From positions 1 to 20,228 of IMG/VR virus record IMGVR_UViG_3300048921_000075: DNA of 20,228 nucleotides. The stretch is one strand, 5' to 3'. This DNA comes from a virus. A model generated the notes under the pieces. That model did no database searches. It was given only the letters and a program-made list of their open reading frames with translations, and was not told where the DNA came from. Each line of letters opens with the position of its first letter. The first letter of the stretch is position 1. Below, piece after piece: positions 1 through 5,154 of the stretch. The translations under genes were made by a program, and so were the position numbers.

Positions 1-90
1 GTATTTGTACCCGCGACGAGTGACGACAAAGGTAAACCCTGTCTCTCTCACCCGCTTTACTGCCACCTGAACCGCCGTCTGTTTCGTCAT
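1..90 (-). CDS. Truncated leftward gene, first 30 residues of an unknown protein
   Basis: The complement strand opens with ATG at 90-88 and stays open to the window edge, giving MTKQTAVQVAVKRVRETGF and then a basic stretch ending RRGYKY. A GGAGGGG ribosome site lies at the right distance upstream, and a TTGACA promoter element sits about 45 bases upstream. The gene is transcribed away from the HTH gene at 208, a divergent layout often seen at phage control regions. The product is cut off, so no family can be assigned. The visible part is basic and has no membrane segment. Confidence 0.6.
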   Translation of the reverse strand, partial: MTKQTAVQVAVKRVRETGFTFVVTRRGYKY

Positions 91-111
91 GTTTTCCCCT
101 CCGCTGAATAG

Positions 112-140
112 ATACTCGCGCATCGCAAGAAACTTGTCAA
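112..140 (-). promoter_or_regulatory. Sigma70-like promoter for the leftward gene
   Basis: On the complement strand a perfect TTGACA (140-135) is followed after 17 bases by GAGTAT (117-112), a weak -10. Transcription would begin about 10 bases before the GGAGGGG ribosome site of the leftward gene. The -35 is convincing and the -10 is poor, so this could be an activated promoter or a chance match. Confidence 0.4.
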
Positions 141-207
141 CGTAAAAATGTGGATATTTGTAGTTGCATATTGGTTTCGATTGTGCGACAGTATGCATGG
201 AGGCACC

Positions 208-408
208 ATGACCAAAGAAAAGGTAATCGACTTGCTGCTATTGCGGGTGGAGAAGGCGGAAACCAATAAGGCCGCTGCGGAGGCATTGGGTGTATCGCCG
301 CAGTACCTGGGAGATGTTCTGCGTGGGCGCACGGAACCGGCAGGAAAGATGCTAGCTGCTCTCGGTATTGAGCGCGTTGTAACGTATCGCAAGTTGGAGG
401 CGAAATGA
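208..408 (+). CDS. Small HTH (Cro/CI-like) DNA-binding protein
   Basis: This 66-residue protein has a helix-turn-helix core at about residues 18-45 (NKAAAEALGVSPQYLGDVLRG), followed by an ALGIERVVTYRK tail. That is the usual shape of short phage Cro/C1-type regulators. The start at 208 was chosen because GGAGG lies at 199-203; an in-frame ATG at 148 would add an unlikely hydrophobic leader and has no ribosome site. Its stop overlaps the next start (ATGA). It is the first gene of the rightward operon and diverges from the gene at 1-90, so it may autoregulate this control region. That role is inferred from position. Confidence 0.75.
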   Translation: MTKEKVIDLLLLRVEKAETNKAAAEALGVSPQYLGDVLRGRTEPAGKMLAALGIERVVTYRKLEAK

Positions 409-803
409 GTGAGGCATGGTACATCTCTCGCACCGAGGAGTGGTTCAGCGAGGGGCCGTTAGACTCTCGCGAAGAAGCAATCAGGGAAGGTGTAGCTCAG
501 TTCGACGGGGAACCCTTCTGGATTGGTAAGCGTGAGGATTATGCACCGTTCCAGCGTGATTGGCTGGATGAGGCGCTAGAACTAGAAACCAATGATGTGT
601 ATGACGAGTGCGGTTCGGATGCTTCCGATCAGTGGCCTTCTCGTGTATCTCATGATGGCGAGTATCACCAAGCCAACGAAGAGATTCGTGCGATCCTGCT
701 GCGCATATACGGCAAACCATCCGTGTTCAAGGTTGAGGATGCAGAGCAGATCGTTCCCGAGGACAATGCAGCGCTGGCGCAGGCGAGGGGAGAAGAACTA
801 TGA
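405..803 (+). CDS. Acidic phage protein of unknown function
   Basis: A 132-residue strongly acidic protein. Its N-terminus, WYISRTEEWFSEGPLDSREEA, resembles short phage proteins that begin with a WYI-x-R strand and then a REEAI-x-EG helix; no function is known to me for them. No membrane segment, cysteine pairs or catalytic motif can be seen. The start codon overlaps the HTH gene by four bases, and the stop overlaps the next start by four. It is therefore probably translated by coupling within the operon. Acidic early proteins of this size are sometimes DNA mimics or inhibitors of host enzymes, but nothing here shows that. Confidence 0.7.
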   Translation: MSEAWYISRTEEWFSEGPLDSREEAIREGVAQFDGEPFWIGKREDYAPFQRDWLDEALELETNDVYDECGSDASDQWPSRVSHDGEYHQANEEIRAILLRIYGKPSVFKVEDAEQIVPEDNAALAQARGEEL

Positions 804-1003
804 ACCGCGACGAGAACCAGGAAGCAGTCACCGCAAGCGAGTACACCCCGCAGCGGCATTACGCACCAATGCACGATGCCCCACCGAGTTTCCTTGAGAT
901 GTACGCGGGAATGCTGCTGTGCATTGTAGTGGCTCTGGTGCTTGGATTCTGCCTTGGGTTTGGATTCTGCCTTGGGTACGATTACGCGGGAGGTGTGCGA
1001 TGA
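800..1003 (+). CDS. Single-pass membrane microprotein with Gly/Phe/Cys repeat
   Basis: A 67-residue protein with a polar N-terminal half and one hydrophobic segment at about residues 35-60. The second half of that segment reads LGFCLGFGFCLGYDYAGG. The repeated GFCLG unit is encoded by a perfect 18-base tandem duplication. The start overlaps the previous stop (ATGA), and the stop overlaps the following start. Topology is probably N-out or N-in single-pass with a very short tail. Its glycine spacing could support helix packing and oligomers, as in small holin-like or superinfection proteins, but no lysis genes are adjacent and the function is unknown. Confidence 0.65.
   Translation: MNRDENQEAVTASEYTPQRHYAPMHDAPPSFLEMYAGMLLCIVVALVLGFCLGFGFCLGYDYAGGVR
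942..977 (+). repeat. Perfect 18-bp tandem duplication inside a coding gene
   Basis: Two exact copies of TTGGATTCTGCCTTGGGT sit head to tail at 942-959 and 960-977. The unit is six codons, so the reading frame is kept and the membrane segment is lengthened by six residues. It may vary by replication slippage. Confidence 0.95.
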
Positions 1004-1245
1004 CTCTAGCCGAATGCATAAAGAAAGCGCGTGCTGGTGATGTGCTTGGCGAATGCTTTCAGCGGATGTGCTGGAGCACGAATGAGTTCTTGTGCATTGA
1101 GGAGTGCTCTGACACATGGCATGAGCGACAGGGAGATAGCGCGCAGGATTCGGTGTTTGTAAAAGATTACCGTCCTGCCATAGAAGACGTGATGGCTACA
1201 GATTGGAATTACTGCGGGCCGTTGCTTGGCGGAGGTGGAGAATGA
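1000..1245 (+). CDS. Probable DUF2829 / Tad2-like (Thoeris anti-defence) small protein
   Basis: An 81-residue protein starting at the ATG that overlaps the previous stop (ATGA); GGAGG lies at 989-993. The pattern matches the DUF2829 family: an N-terminal helix (LAECIKKARAGD), an R-x-x-W strand (QRMCWSTNEFLCI), and a C-terminal P-x-x-EDVMATDW box equivalent to the family's SQEDLLAEDW ending. Known family members such as Tad2 form oligomers that sequester the cyclic-ADP-ribose-type signal of Thoeris defence. The match is made by eye and is divergent: the central loop is cysteine-rich and the C-terminus ends in GGGGE. Its place among small early genes suits a counter-defence role, which is inferred. 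Confidence 0.5.
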   Translation: MTLAECIKKARAGDVLGECFQRMCWSTNEFLCIEECSDTWHERQGDSAQDSVFVKDYRPAIEDVMATDWNYCGPLLGGGGE

Positions 1246-1340
1246 CCAACCCGCCGCGCATCCTCACCGCTACCGACCTGCTGATACTGGCACTGATGGG
1301 ATTGTCGATCTACACGTTTTATTCAACCCGAGGAGTCTGA
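1242..1340 (+). CDS. 32-residue membrane microprotein
   Basis: A short frame starting at ATG 1242, which overlaps the previous stop as ATGA and is preceded by GGAGGTGGAG. It encodes MTNPPRILTATDLLILALMG and then a LSIYTFYSTRGV tail. Residues 12-27 form one hydrophobic helix flanked by an arginine on each side. The next gene starts three bases after its stop, and that gene's ribosome site lies inside its last codons. The overlap with its neighbour and the ribosome site argue for a real gene. No function can be assigned. Confidence 0.5.
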   Translation: MTNPPRILTATDLLILALMGLSIYTFYSTRGV

Positions 1341-1342
1341 CG

Positions 1343-1594
1343 ATGGCTAAGAGCAACATTTTCCAGTGCGACATCTGCGGCAAAGAGGTGCGCTACACAT
1401 CATGGCATAACTCGCCTACTTCGGTGTCGTTGTCGTTCGTGATCCCGCAGAGTTCCGCACAGAAGAAGTTCGAGCGTGAGAAGATTTGCAAGAGCTGTGC
1501 CGCTACCTTGATCGCAGGGTTCGACCGAGCTTACTACAGCATTGAACGCGCAGGATCGGATCCGGTGACTGCAGCTGCTATGGAGGCGAAGTGA
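1343..1594 (+). CDS. Small zinc-ribbon protein
   Basis: An 83-residue protein with two CxxC knuckles: C9/C12 in FQCDICGKEV and C49/C52 in KICKSCAA. Together they look like a treble-clef or zinc-ribbon fold with a long loop between the knuckles. The start at 1343 follows GAGGAG at 1331-1336; an upstream in-frame ATG at 1226 would run through two other genes. Such proteins may bind nucleic acid or protein, and the target is not visible. The stop shares a base with the next start (TGATG). Confidence 0.65.
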   Translation: MAKSNIFQCDICGKEVRYTSWHNSPTSVSLSFVIPQSSAQKKFEREKICKSCAATLIAGFDRAYYSIERAGSDPVTAAAMEAK

Positions 1595-1860
1595 TGAAAA
1601 ACATGGTCACATACTGGTATTCGAAGAAGCATGAAGAGTGGTTAAAGCATGTCTACGAGTTTGACGGAGGATATGAGAATACCACCGTCGAATTGAATGG
1701 CTGCACAATCCCGTACACAACATGCAGAAGCGACTCGCAGCGCAATACGGAGCCCTATGACCGTGCGCTCCTTCTGTTCCCTGATTATGTCCGCGTAGGT
1801 GAATGCGAGGGTTACCCGATAACTATTGGGCGCAAAGGAAAAGAATCGCTATGGTGGTAG
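1594..1860 (+). CDS. Hypothetical phage protein, 88 residues
   Basis: The protein begins MKNMVTYWYSKKHEEWLKHV and is rich in aromatic and charged residues. No motif is recognised. The ATG at 1594 is preferred over a GTG at 1591 because GGAGG at 1582-1586 gives better spacing, and because TGATG links it to the previous stop. Its last ten bases overlap the next gene. It is part of the same early operon, and its function is unknown. Confidence 0.6.
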   Translation: MKNMVTYWYSKKHEEWLKHVYEFDGGYENTTVELNGCTIPYTTCRSDSQRNTEPYDRALLLFPDYVRVGECEGYPITIGRKGKESLWW

Positions 1861-2138
1861 CCCTCTGGTTCCTCGCAATACCCACCCTATGCCTGATCCT
1901 CTATCGGATCCACTGTGAGGCGGTATCGTGTCGCGCATACCGCAGATACGATCAACTCAAACTCGCGGTAGATAACTACCAAGCCGCGTGGAATGAGTGC
2001 TGGGACGATCTATGGAGCCGCGCATCAGTTCAGGAACGCGGTTGGCTGACCGAACCACAACGCGCCCAACTGGATACAATCAACGAACGCATTGGGGCCA
2101 TCCATGTGCAGATGGCCGAGTGCGCGGAGGAATTCTAA
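1851..2138 (+). CDS. Membrane-anchored helical protein, unknown
   Basis: A 95-residue protein. Residues 2-19 (VVALWFLAIPTLCLILYR) form an N-terminal membrane anchor, followed by a charged, probably helical or coiled domain to the C-terminus. The start at 1851 was chosen over 1803 because it places the hydrophobic segment at the N-terminus and follows a GGA-rich site. The shape resembles an inner-membrane spanin or other anchored accessory protein, but no endolysin or holin is beside it. It ends TAATG with the methyltransferase start. Confidence 0.55.
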   Translation: MVVALWFLAIPTLCLILYRIHCEAVSCRAYRRYDQLKLAVDNYQAAWNECWDDLWSRASVQERGWLTEPQRAQLDTINERIGAIHVQMAECAEEF

Positions 2139-2812
2139 TGAAAGTACTCGATTTATTTTGCTGTGCTGGAGGGGCAGCATTTGGACTCAAGCAGGCATGG
2201 CCAGAAGCAGAAATTACAGGCGTGGATATAGACCCGCAACCCCGCTATCCGTTCAAATTCGTGCGCGCAGATGCGGTGGAATTCGATGTTTCTGGGTTTG
2301 ACTTCATTTGGGCTAGTCCTCCATGTCAAGGATATAGTGCTTTGAAAACTATGACGAACTCACGCGTCCATCCTAAGTTAATTGAAGAGGTTCGATACAA
2401 ACTGCAGATGTCTGGGTGCGATTGGGTGATCGAGAATGTACCAGGTGCTCCTATGCAAAATTCAGTGATGCTTTGTGGTAGCCATTTTGAGCTGGAATCG
2501 GAAGGGTTTCAATTGAGGCGCCACCGTCTATTTGAGAGTAATTTCCCTATAGCATTTCCGGGAGAATGCAAGCACTGGGAACGGACAGTGGGGGTATATG
2601 GGGCAAAAGTTAGAGATATAGCCCAGGAGAAGCGCCATTATTCTCAACCCAAAGAAGGCAGGGGTAAACCTGTGGGAGTTGTTCTAAAGCAATCCATAGG
2701 ACGAGAATCCATGGGGATCGATTGGATGAATATGCACGAGCTATCAGAGGCTATACCACCCGCATACTCCAGATACATCGGAGAGCAGTGGCTAGTTAAA
2801 GAGGGTAGGTAG
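2138..2812 (+). CDS. Compact DNA cytosine-C5 methyltransferase
   Basis: A 224-residue protein that would transfer a methyl group from SAM to carbon 5 of cytosine in DNA. Visible motifs are motif I DLFCCAGGAAFG (5-16), motif IV SPPCQGYS with the catalytic cysteine C63, motif VI IENV (98-101), motif VIII QLRRHR (125-130), and a C-terminal IPPAYSRYIGEQ (206-217) equal to motifs IX/X. It is much shorter than bacterial C5 enzymes (usually above 300 residues), so the target-recognition region is very small; this is common for phage versions. No restriction enzyme is nearby, so it is an orphan enzyme, probably protecting phage DNA or changing its expression. The start TAATG overlaps the previous gene, after GGAGG. 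Confidence 0.9.
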   Translation: MKVLDLFCCAGGAAFGLKQAWPEAEITGVDIDPQPRYPFKFVRADAVEFDVSGFDFIWASPPCQGYSALKTMTNSRVHPKLIEEVRYKLQMSGCDWVIENVPGAPMQNSVMLCGSHFELESEGFQLRRHRLFESNFPIAFPGECKHWERTVGVYGAKVRDIAQEKRHYSQPKEGRGKPVGVVLKQSIGRESMGIDWMNMHELSEAIPPAYSRYIGEQWLVKEGR

Positions 2813-2816
2813 ATTT

Positions 2817-3002
2817 ATGGCTGATAGGGAAATTATCCAGCAGATTTTAGAGCACTACAAATTGCTTATCAGGCTTGCAAACGGAAAAACGATATATCAG
2901 TTGCAAGATGGAAAACGCCTGCGGGTAAGTCTTAGAAGCGTAGTGAAATCCGAGTGCGAAGCTGCTATCAGGAAGATAAAGGAGGCCACATGCGCCGAGT
3001 AA
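2817..3002 (+). CDS. Hypothetical protein, 61 residues
   Basis: A small basic protein beginning MADREIIQQILEHYKLLIRL. It has an N-terminal helix, then a short strand-rich part (GKTIYQLQDGKRLRV), and ends with two cysteines. It starts four bases after the methyltransferase stop, with an AGGGTAGG purine stretch upstream. Its last 13 bases overlap the next gene. No family is recognised. Confidence 0.55.
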   Translation: MADREIIQQILEHYKLLIRLANGKTIYQLQDGKRLRVSLRSVVKSECEAAIRKIKEATCAE

Positions 3003-3175
3003 TCCTGGCACCAGAACCATACCACCCAATCCGCGAACGCCTCAAGCGCCTACAGAAGCGTGCAGACCGCTACATCTTCGCCGCACTCAACGGCTATAGC
3101 GCAGACAGGCAGGAGCGCGAGGACAAAGAGGATTGGGTTAACAGGAAGATTGAGGAGGCAGTGAATGGCAGATGA
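2990..3175 (+). CDS. Hypothetical basic helical protein, 61 residues
   Basis: It starts at ATG 2990 with GGAGG at 2981-2985. The sequence MRRVILAPEPYHPIRERLKR is followed by a charged, mostly helical C-terminus (DRQEREDKEDWVNRKIEEAV). Arginine, lysine and glutamate dominate, with no membrane segment or cysteines. The overlaps with both neighbours (13 and 11 bases) place it in the operon. The function is unknown. Confidence 0.55.
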   Translation: MRRVILAPEPYHPIRERLKRLQKRADRYIFAALNGYSADRQEREDKEDWVNRKIEEAVNGR

Positions 3176-3650
3176 ACGTATTTTAGATCCGTGCTGCGGT
3201 TCCCGCATGTTCTGGTTCGACCGAAAGAACCCCGATGCAATATTCGGTGACATCCGCAGCATTTCGACAGAGTTATGCGACGGGCGCCAGTTGCGCGTGC
3301 AGCCCGATGTGATGATGGATTTCACCTGCATCCCGTTCGCAGATGAATCGTTTTCGCTTGTAGTTTTTGATCCTCCACACCTCGAAAACCTAGGCGAACG
3401 CAGCTGGATGGCGGCTAAATATGGCGTTCTTGGAGGGGACTGGAAACAGATGCTACGAAATGGTTTCGAGGAGTGTTTTCGCGTCCTTAAAAAGGATGGC
3501 GTGCTGATCTTCAAGTGGAACGAGTCTCGCATCCGTCTAAAGGAGGTTATTGCGCTATCTCCGCATCCACCACTATTCGGGCATCCAACTTCCGCTAACG
3601 GTAAGACGCACTGGATGACATTCATGAAACCTCGTAAAGGCGTGGCTTAA
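3165..3650 (+). CDS. SAM-dependent methyltransferase (probably DNA-modifying)
   Basis: A 161-residue class I methyltransferase-like protein. Its N-terminus carries DPCCGSRMFWFDR (8-20), in place of the usual DPFxGSG SAM-binding motif, followed by an acidic GDIR (28-31). The catalytic-type box is FDPPHL (68-73), a DPPY variant used by amino-methylating N6-adenine or N4-cytosine enzymes. LKKDGVLIFKW (108-118) matches the following strand. It lacks an obvious target-recognition domain. With the C5 enzyme at 2138 it makes a pair of orphan methyltransferases in one operon. The substrate is most likely DNA, but RNA or a nucleotide cannot be excluded. The start follows GGAGG at 3153-3157. Confidence 0.8.
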   Translation: MADERILDPCCGSRMFWFDRKNPDAIFGDIRSISTELCDGRQLRVQPDVMMDFTCIPFADESFSLVVFDPPHLENLGERSWMAAKYGVLGGDWKQMLRNGFEECFRVLKKDGVLIFKWNESRIRLKEVIALSPHPPLFGHPTSANGKTHWMTFMKPRKGVA

Positions 3651-3676
3651 CCGCAAGACGAGGAGGATGAACGAAG

Positions 3677-3901
3677 ATGGAAGCTAGATGGGGAGTTTGG
3701 GATTGCCCGTACGAAGGTTGCGAGGAGGAGAGAATCAATGATCCAGACTCCATCCGCGTGACTTGCTGCGGTAACGGCCACACCGTTCTACTTGGACCGG
3801 TAAGTGACTCAGGATATCGTTGGGCCGAGAAGCACGAACCCGATGAGCATGATTTGAAACTGTCACTGATTGAAGCACGAATTTATGCTCAATCTCGCTA
3901 A
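3677..3901 (+). CDS. Small putative zinc-binding protein
   Basis: A 74-residue protein. Its N-terminal half has WDCPYEGC (C10, C15) and VTCCGNGH (C30/C31, H35), arranged like a small zinc ribbon. The C-terminus is an acidic helix (EPDEHDLKLSLIEARIY). An AGGAGG site at 3661-3666 lies ten bases before the ATG. An earlier ATG at 3667 gives only six codons. Metal binding is inferred from the cysteine and histidine spacing; no function can be assigned. Confidence 0.6.
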   Translation: MEARWGVWDCPYEGCEEERINDPDSIRVTCCGNGHTVLLGPVSDSGYRWAEKHEPDEHDLKLSLIEARIYAQSR

Positions 3902-3944
3902 CGATCAGACCCCGCGCGGATAGGGCGCGCAACAAGGAGGAGTT

Positions 3945-4217
3945 ATGGAAGAACTTTATAAAGACAACCCCAATGCAGAATCGGCAAGCCGCGATTGGAT
4001 GGACAAAGACATGTTCATGGTCTTGTCGGCATGGAACGGCGATAAGGCGCATTGCGTCTATCTCAACGACCATCGAATAGCAGGCGGTAAACCGTGGGGA
4101 GGAGGGGCTACTACCAAGAGATGGCGCTTGACTGTAAGGGACTTGGCGCGAGCTATTCCCGAGCTACGGCCACTCCTTGGAGTCAATTGCTACGGTAAGG
4201 ATAGCGATCAACTATAA
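3945..4217 (+). CDS. Hypothetical phage protein, 90 residues
   Basis: It starts at 3945 after a very good AAGGAGGAG ribosome site. The protein has a central strand-rich part (DMFMVLSAWNGDKAHCVYLN), a glycine-rich GGKPWGGG loop, and a C-terminal helix (VRDLARAIPELRPLL). No family is recognised. It is separated from the preceding gene by 43 bases, rather than overlapping as earlier genes do, and is followed by a GC-rich hairpin. Confidence 0.6.
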   Translation: MEELYKDNPNAESASRDWMDKDMFMVLSAWNGDKAHCVYLNDHRIAGGKPWGGGATTKRWRLTVRDLARAIPELRPLLGVNCYGKDSDQL

Positions 4218-4239
4218 AACGCCCACTGCACACACTCAT

Positions 4240-4264
4240 GGCCCCGCGCAATCTAGCCGGGGCC
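4240..4264 (+). terminator. GC-rich hairpin, weak terminator or mRNA processing stem
   Basis: A perfect 7-bp stem, GGCCCCG (4240-4246) with CGGGGCC (4258-4264), encloses an 11-base loop. Only GCTTTACT follows, so the U-run is poor. It lies between the stop at 4217 and the small gene at 4287 and may reduce or stabilise downstream transcript. Confidence 0.4.
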
Positions 4265-4286
4265 GCTTTACTCAAGAGGAGAATCC

Positions 4287-4439
4287 ATGGAAACTGAAAA
4301 CAAGGGAATAACGATTGATCTATACAACGCACTTGACCGATTGATTCGCGAGCATGGGATGTCATATCCGCTACGAAGAGATGCCCTAAAGAATGCGCGG
4401 GAGACCCTAGATCGCGCTAGAAATGAATTGGATACCTAG
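4287..4439 (+). CDS. 50-residue helical protein, unknown
   Basis: A short frame with a GAGGAG ribosome site at 4276-4281. It encodes METENKGITIDLYNALDRLI followed by a charged helical stretch ending ARNELDT. Regular spacing of leucines suggests two amphipathic helices. It is the last gene of the rightward operon and stops 17 bases before the T7-like terminator. Its 3' end overlaps a possible leftward frame (4417-4503). No family is recognised. Confidence 0.55.
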   Translation: METENKGITIDLYNALDRLIREHGMSYPLRRDALKNARETLDRARNELDT

Positions 4440-4503
4440 AATCCTCCATAGGCATAACCCTCGTGACAGTATCAATGACGTCTTGAGGGGTTTTTATTTG
4501 CAT
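4417..4503 (-). CDS. Possible 28-residue leftward microprotein
   Basis: On the complement strand an ATG at 4503-4501 overlaps the stop of the zinc-finger gene (TAATG) and follows AAGGAGG with six-base spacing. It would encode MQIKTPQDVIDTVTRVMPME and eight more residues. It runs across the T7-like terminator of the opposite strand and into the 3' end of the gene at 4287, which argues for caution. The ribosome site is better than that of many accepted genes here. No function is visible. Confidence 0.35.
   Translation of the reverse strand: MQIKTPQDVIDTVTRVMPMEDSRYPIHF
4456..4497 (+). terminator. T7-like rho-independent terminator
   Basis: AACCCTC (4456-4462) pairs with GAGGG-G-TT (4485-4492), with one bulged G, and a TTTTTAT run follows. 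The 3' arm GTCTTGAGGGGTTTTT and the upstream GCATAACCC match the arrangement of the well-known T7 late terminator. The middle of the hairpin differs. It would end the early operon before the leftward island. Confidence 0.75.
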
Positions 4504-4613
4504 TATGAGCCTCCTTGGCACTTGTGGACGCGTACTTGGCGCGCATTGAGGACCTTCTGGCACCGGTTGCAGGTGTAGAGGGTTGCGGGACGGCCTACGG
4601 GACGCTTATCCAT
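4503..4613 (-). CDS. 36-residue zinc-finger microprotein
   Basis: The complement frame starts at 4613 after a GGGAAGGGG ribosome site, three bases beyond the stop of the gene at 4617-4829. It encodes MDKRPVGRPATLYTCNRCQK followed by VLNARQVRVHKCQGGS. C15, C18, H30 and C32 make a C2HC-type zinc knuckle. The N-terminal KRPVGRPA is like an AT-hook (GRP core), so binding to the DNA minor groove is possible. That combination suggests a tiny DNA-binding regulator, which is an inference. It is too short for routine gene callers. Confidence 0.55.
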   Translation of the reverse strand: MDKRPVGRPATLYTCNRCQKVLNARQVRVHKCQGGS

Positions 4614-4616
4614 GCA

Positions 4617-4829
4617 TTACACCCCTTCCCGCATCATGCTTTCAATTCCAGAAAGCTGGCCATTTAGGCGCGACAGCTTCTCTACCCAATACTGGCGGTC
4701 GCTAGGAATAGTAAAGTTTTGGCGCAAGGTAAAGGTTGAGATGCGCTTAATTTCAGCCTGTAATTCAACAGCCTTGCACTGCAGAGTTGCTGTGTTGATC
4801 TTGTTTTCCCATTCGTATCCAGTGCGCAT
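4617..4829 (-). CDS. Leftward 70-residue coiled-coil protein
   Basis: The complement frame starts at 4829 after an AGAGGGG ribosome site and about 25 bases from a predicted transcription start. The protein MRTGYEWENKINTATLQCKA continues as a charged helical sequence with two likely helices separated by TLRQNFTIPSDRQ. It resembles small phage helical hairpin proteins; I cannot name a family. It is the first gene of a leftward island lying between rightward operons, with its own promoter. Confidence 0.65.
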   Translation of the reverse strand: MRTGYEWENKINTATLQCKAVELQAEIKRISTFTLRQNFTIPSDRQYWVEKLSRLNGQLSGIESMMREGV

Positions 4830-4860
4830 TGTTTATCCCCTCTCGATTGCTTACATGATT

Positions 4861-4889
4861 AGTATGTGCCACCAATTATTTTGTGTCAA
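4861..4889 (-). promoter_or_regulatory. Sigma70 promoter of the leftward island
   Basis: On the complement strand TTGACA (4889-4884) is followed after exactly 17 bases by CATACT (4866-4861), four of six matches to the -10 consensus. The spacer is AT-rich. The transcript would begin near 4854 and lead directly into the ribosome site of the gene starting at 4829. This is one of the best promoter matches in the window. Confidence 0.65.
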
Positions 4890-4916
4890 CTATTACTTGA
4901 AGAAAGTTGGAGGAAA

Positions 4917-5087
4917 ATGCAAACGCTATGCCCGTTCTGCCTACAGGTAAACCCGCACTCCGATCACCTCGCCGCACACCAGACTGGGGTTTCTCCCATG
5001 ACGCTCGAAAACATGCGGATGATCGCCAAGCACATGGCTGCGGAGATGTCCTATAAGAAAAATGATGGCTCAATCCAAAAACCATAA
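4917..5087 (+). CDS. 56-residue C2H2-type zinc-finger protein
   Basis: It starts at ATG 4917 with GGAGG at 4909-4913; an in-frame ATG at 4866 lies inside the opposing promoter and has no ribosome site. The N-terminus MQTLCPFCLQVNPHSDHLAA gives C5, C8, H17 (or H14) and H21, a compact C2H2 finger. A methionine-rich amphipathic helix follows (LENMRMIAKHMAAEM). It diverges from the leftward island and shares the intergenic region with its promoter. It is followed at once by a strong terminator, so it is probably transcribed alone. A role as a DNA-binding regulator is plausible but unproven. Confidence 0.65.
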   Translation: MQTLCPFCLQVNPHSDHLAAHQTGVSPMTLENMRMIAKHMAAEMSYKKNDGSIQKP

Positions 5088-5103
5088 ATTATGCTTATGT
5101 ATC

Positions 5104-5154
5104 CAACATCTTGTGTTGTCACATCCAATTGACCACAAGATGTTGTGGTTTTTA
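5104..5154 (+). terminator. Strong hairpin terminator after the zinc-finger gene
   Basis: A perfect 12-bp inverted repeat, CAACATCTTGTG (5104-5115) with CACAAGATGTTG (5134-5145), continues inward as GTCA/TGAC (5118-5121 with 5130-5133), leaving an 8-base loop. TGGTTTTTA follows. It starts 17 bases after the stop of the zinc-finger gene. The long AT-containing dyad could also serve as a protein-binding site. Confidence 0.75.

Noticed and set aside
4240-4264. Leftward terminator for the island at 4417-4829
   Set aside because: The stem is symmetrical, but on the complement strand it is followed by ATGAGTG, with no U-run.
4183-4365. Leftward frame of 60 codons
   Set aside because: It crosses the hairpin at 4240 and is antisense to the gene at 4287, which has a good ribosome site.
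4612-4950. Rightward frame of 112 codons over the leftward island
   Set aside because: It overlaps the leftward gene and promoter, has no ribosome site and a hydrophobic/cysteine shadow composition.
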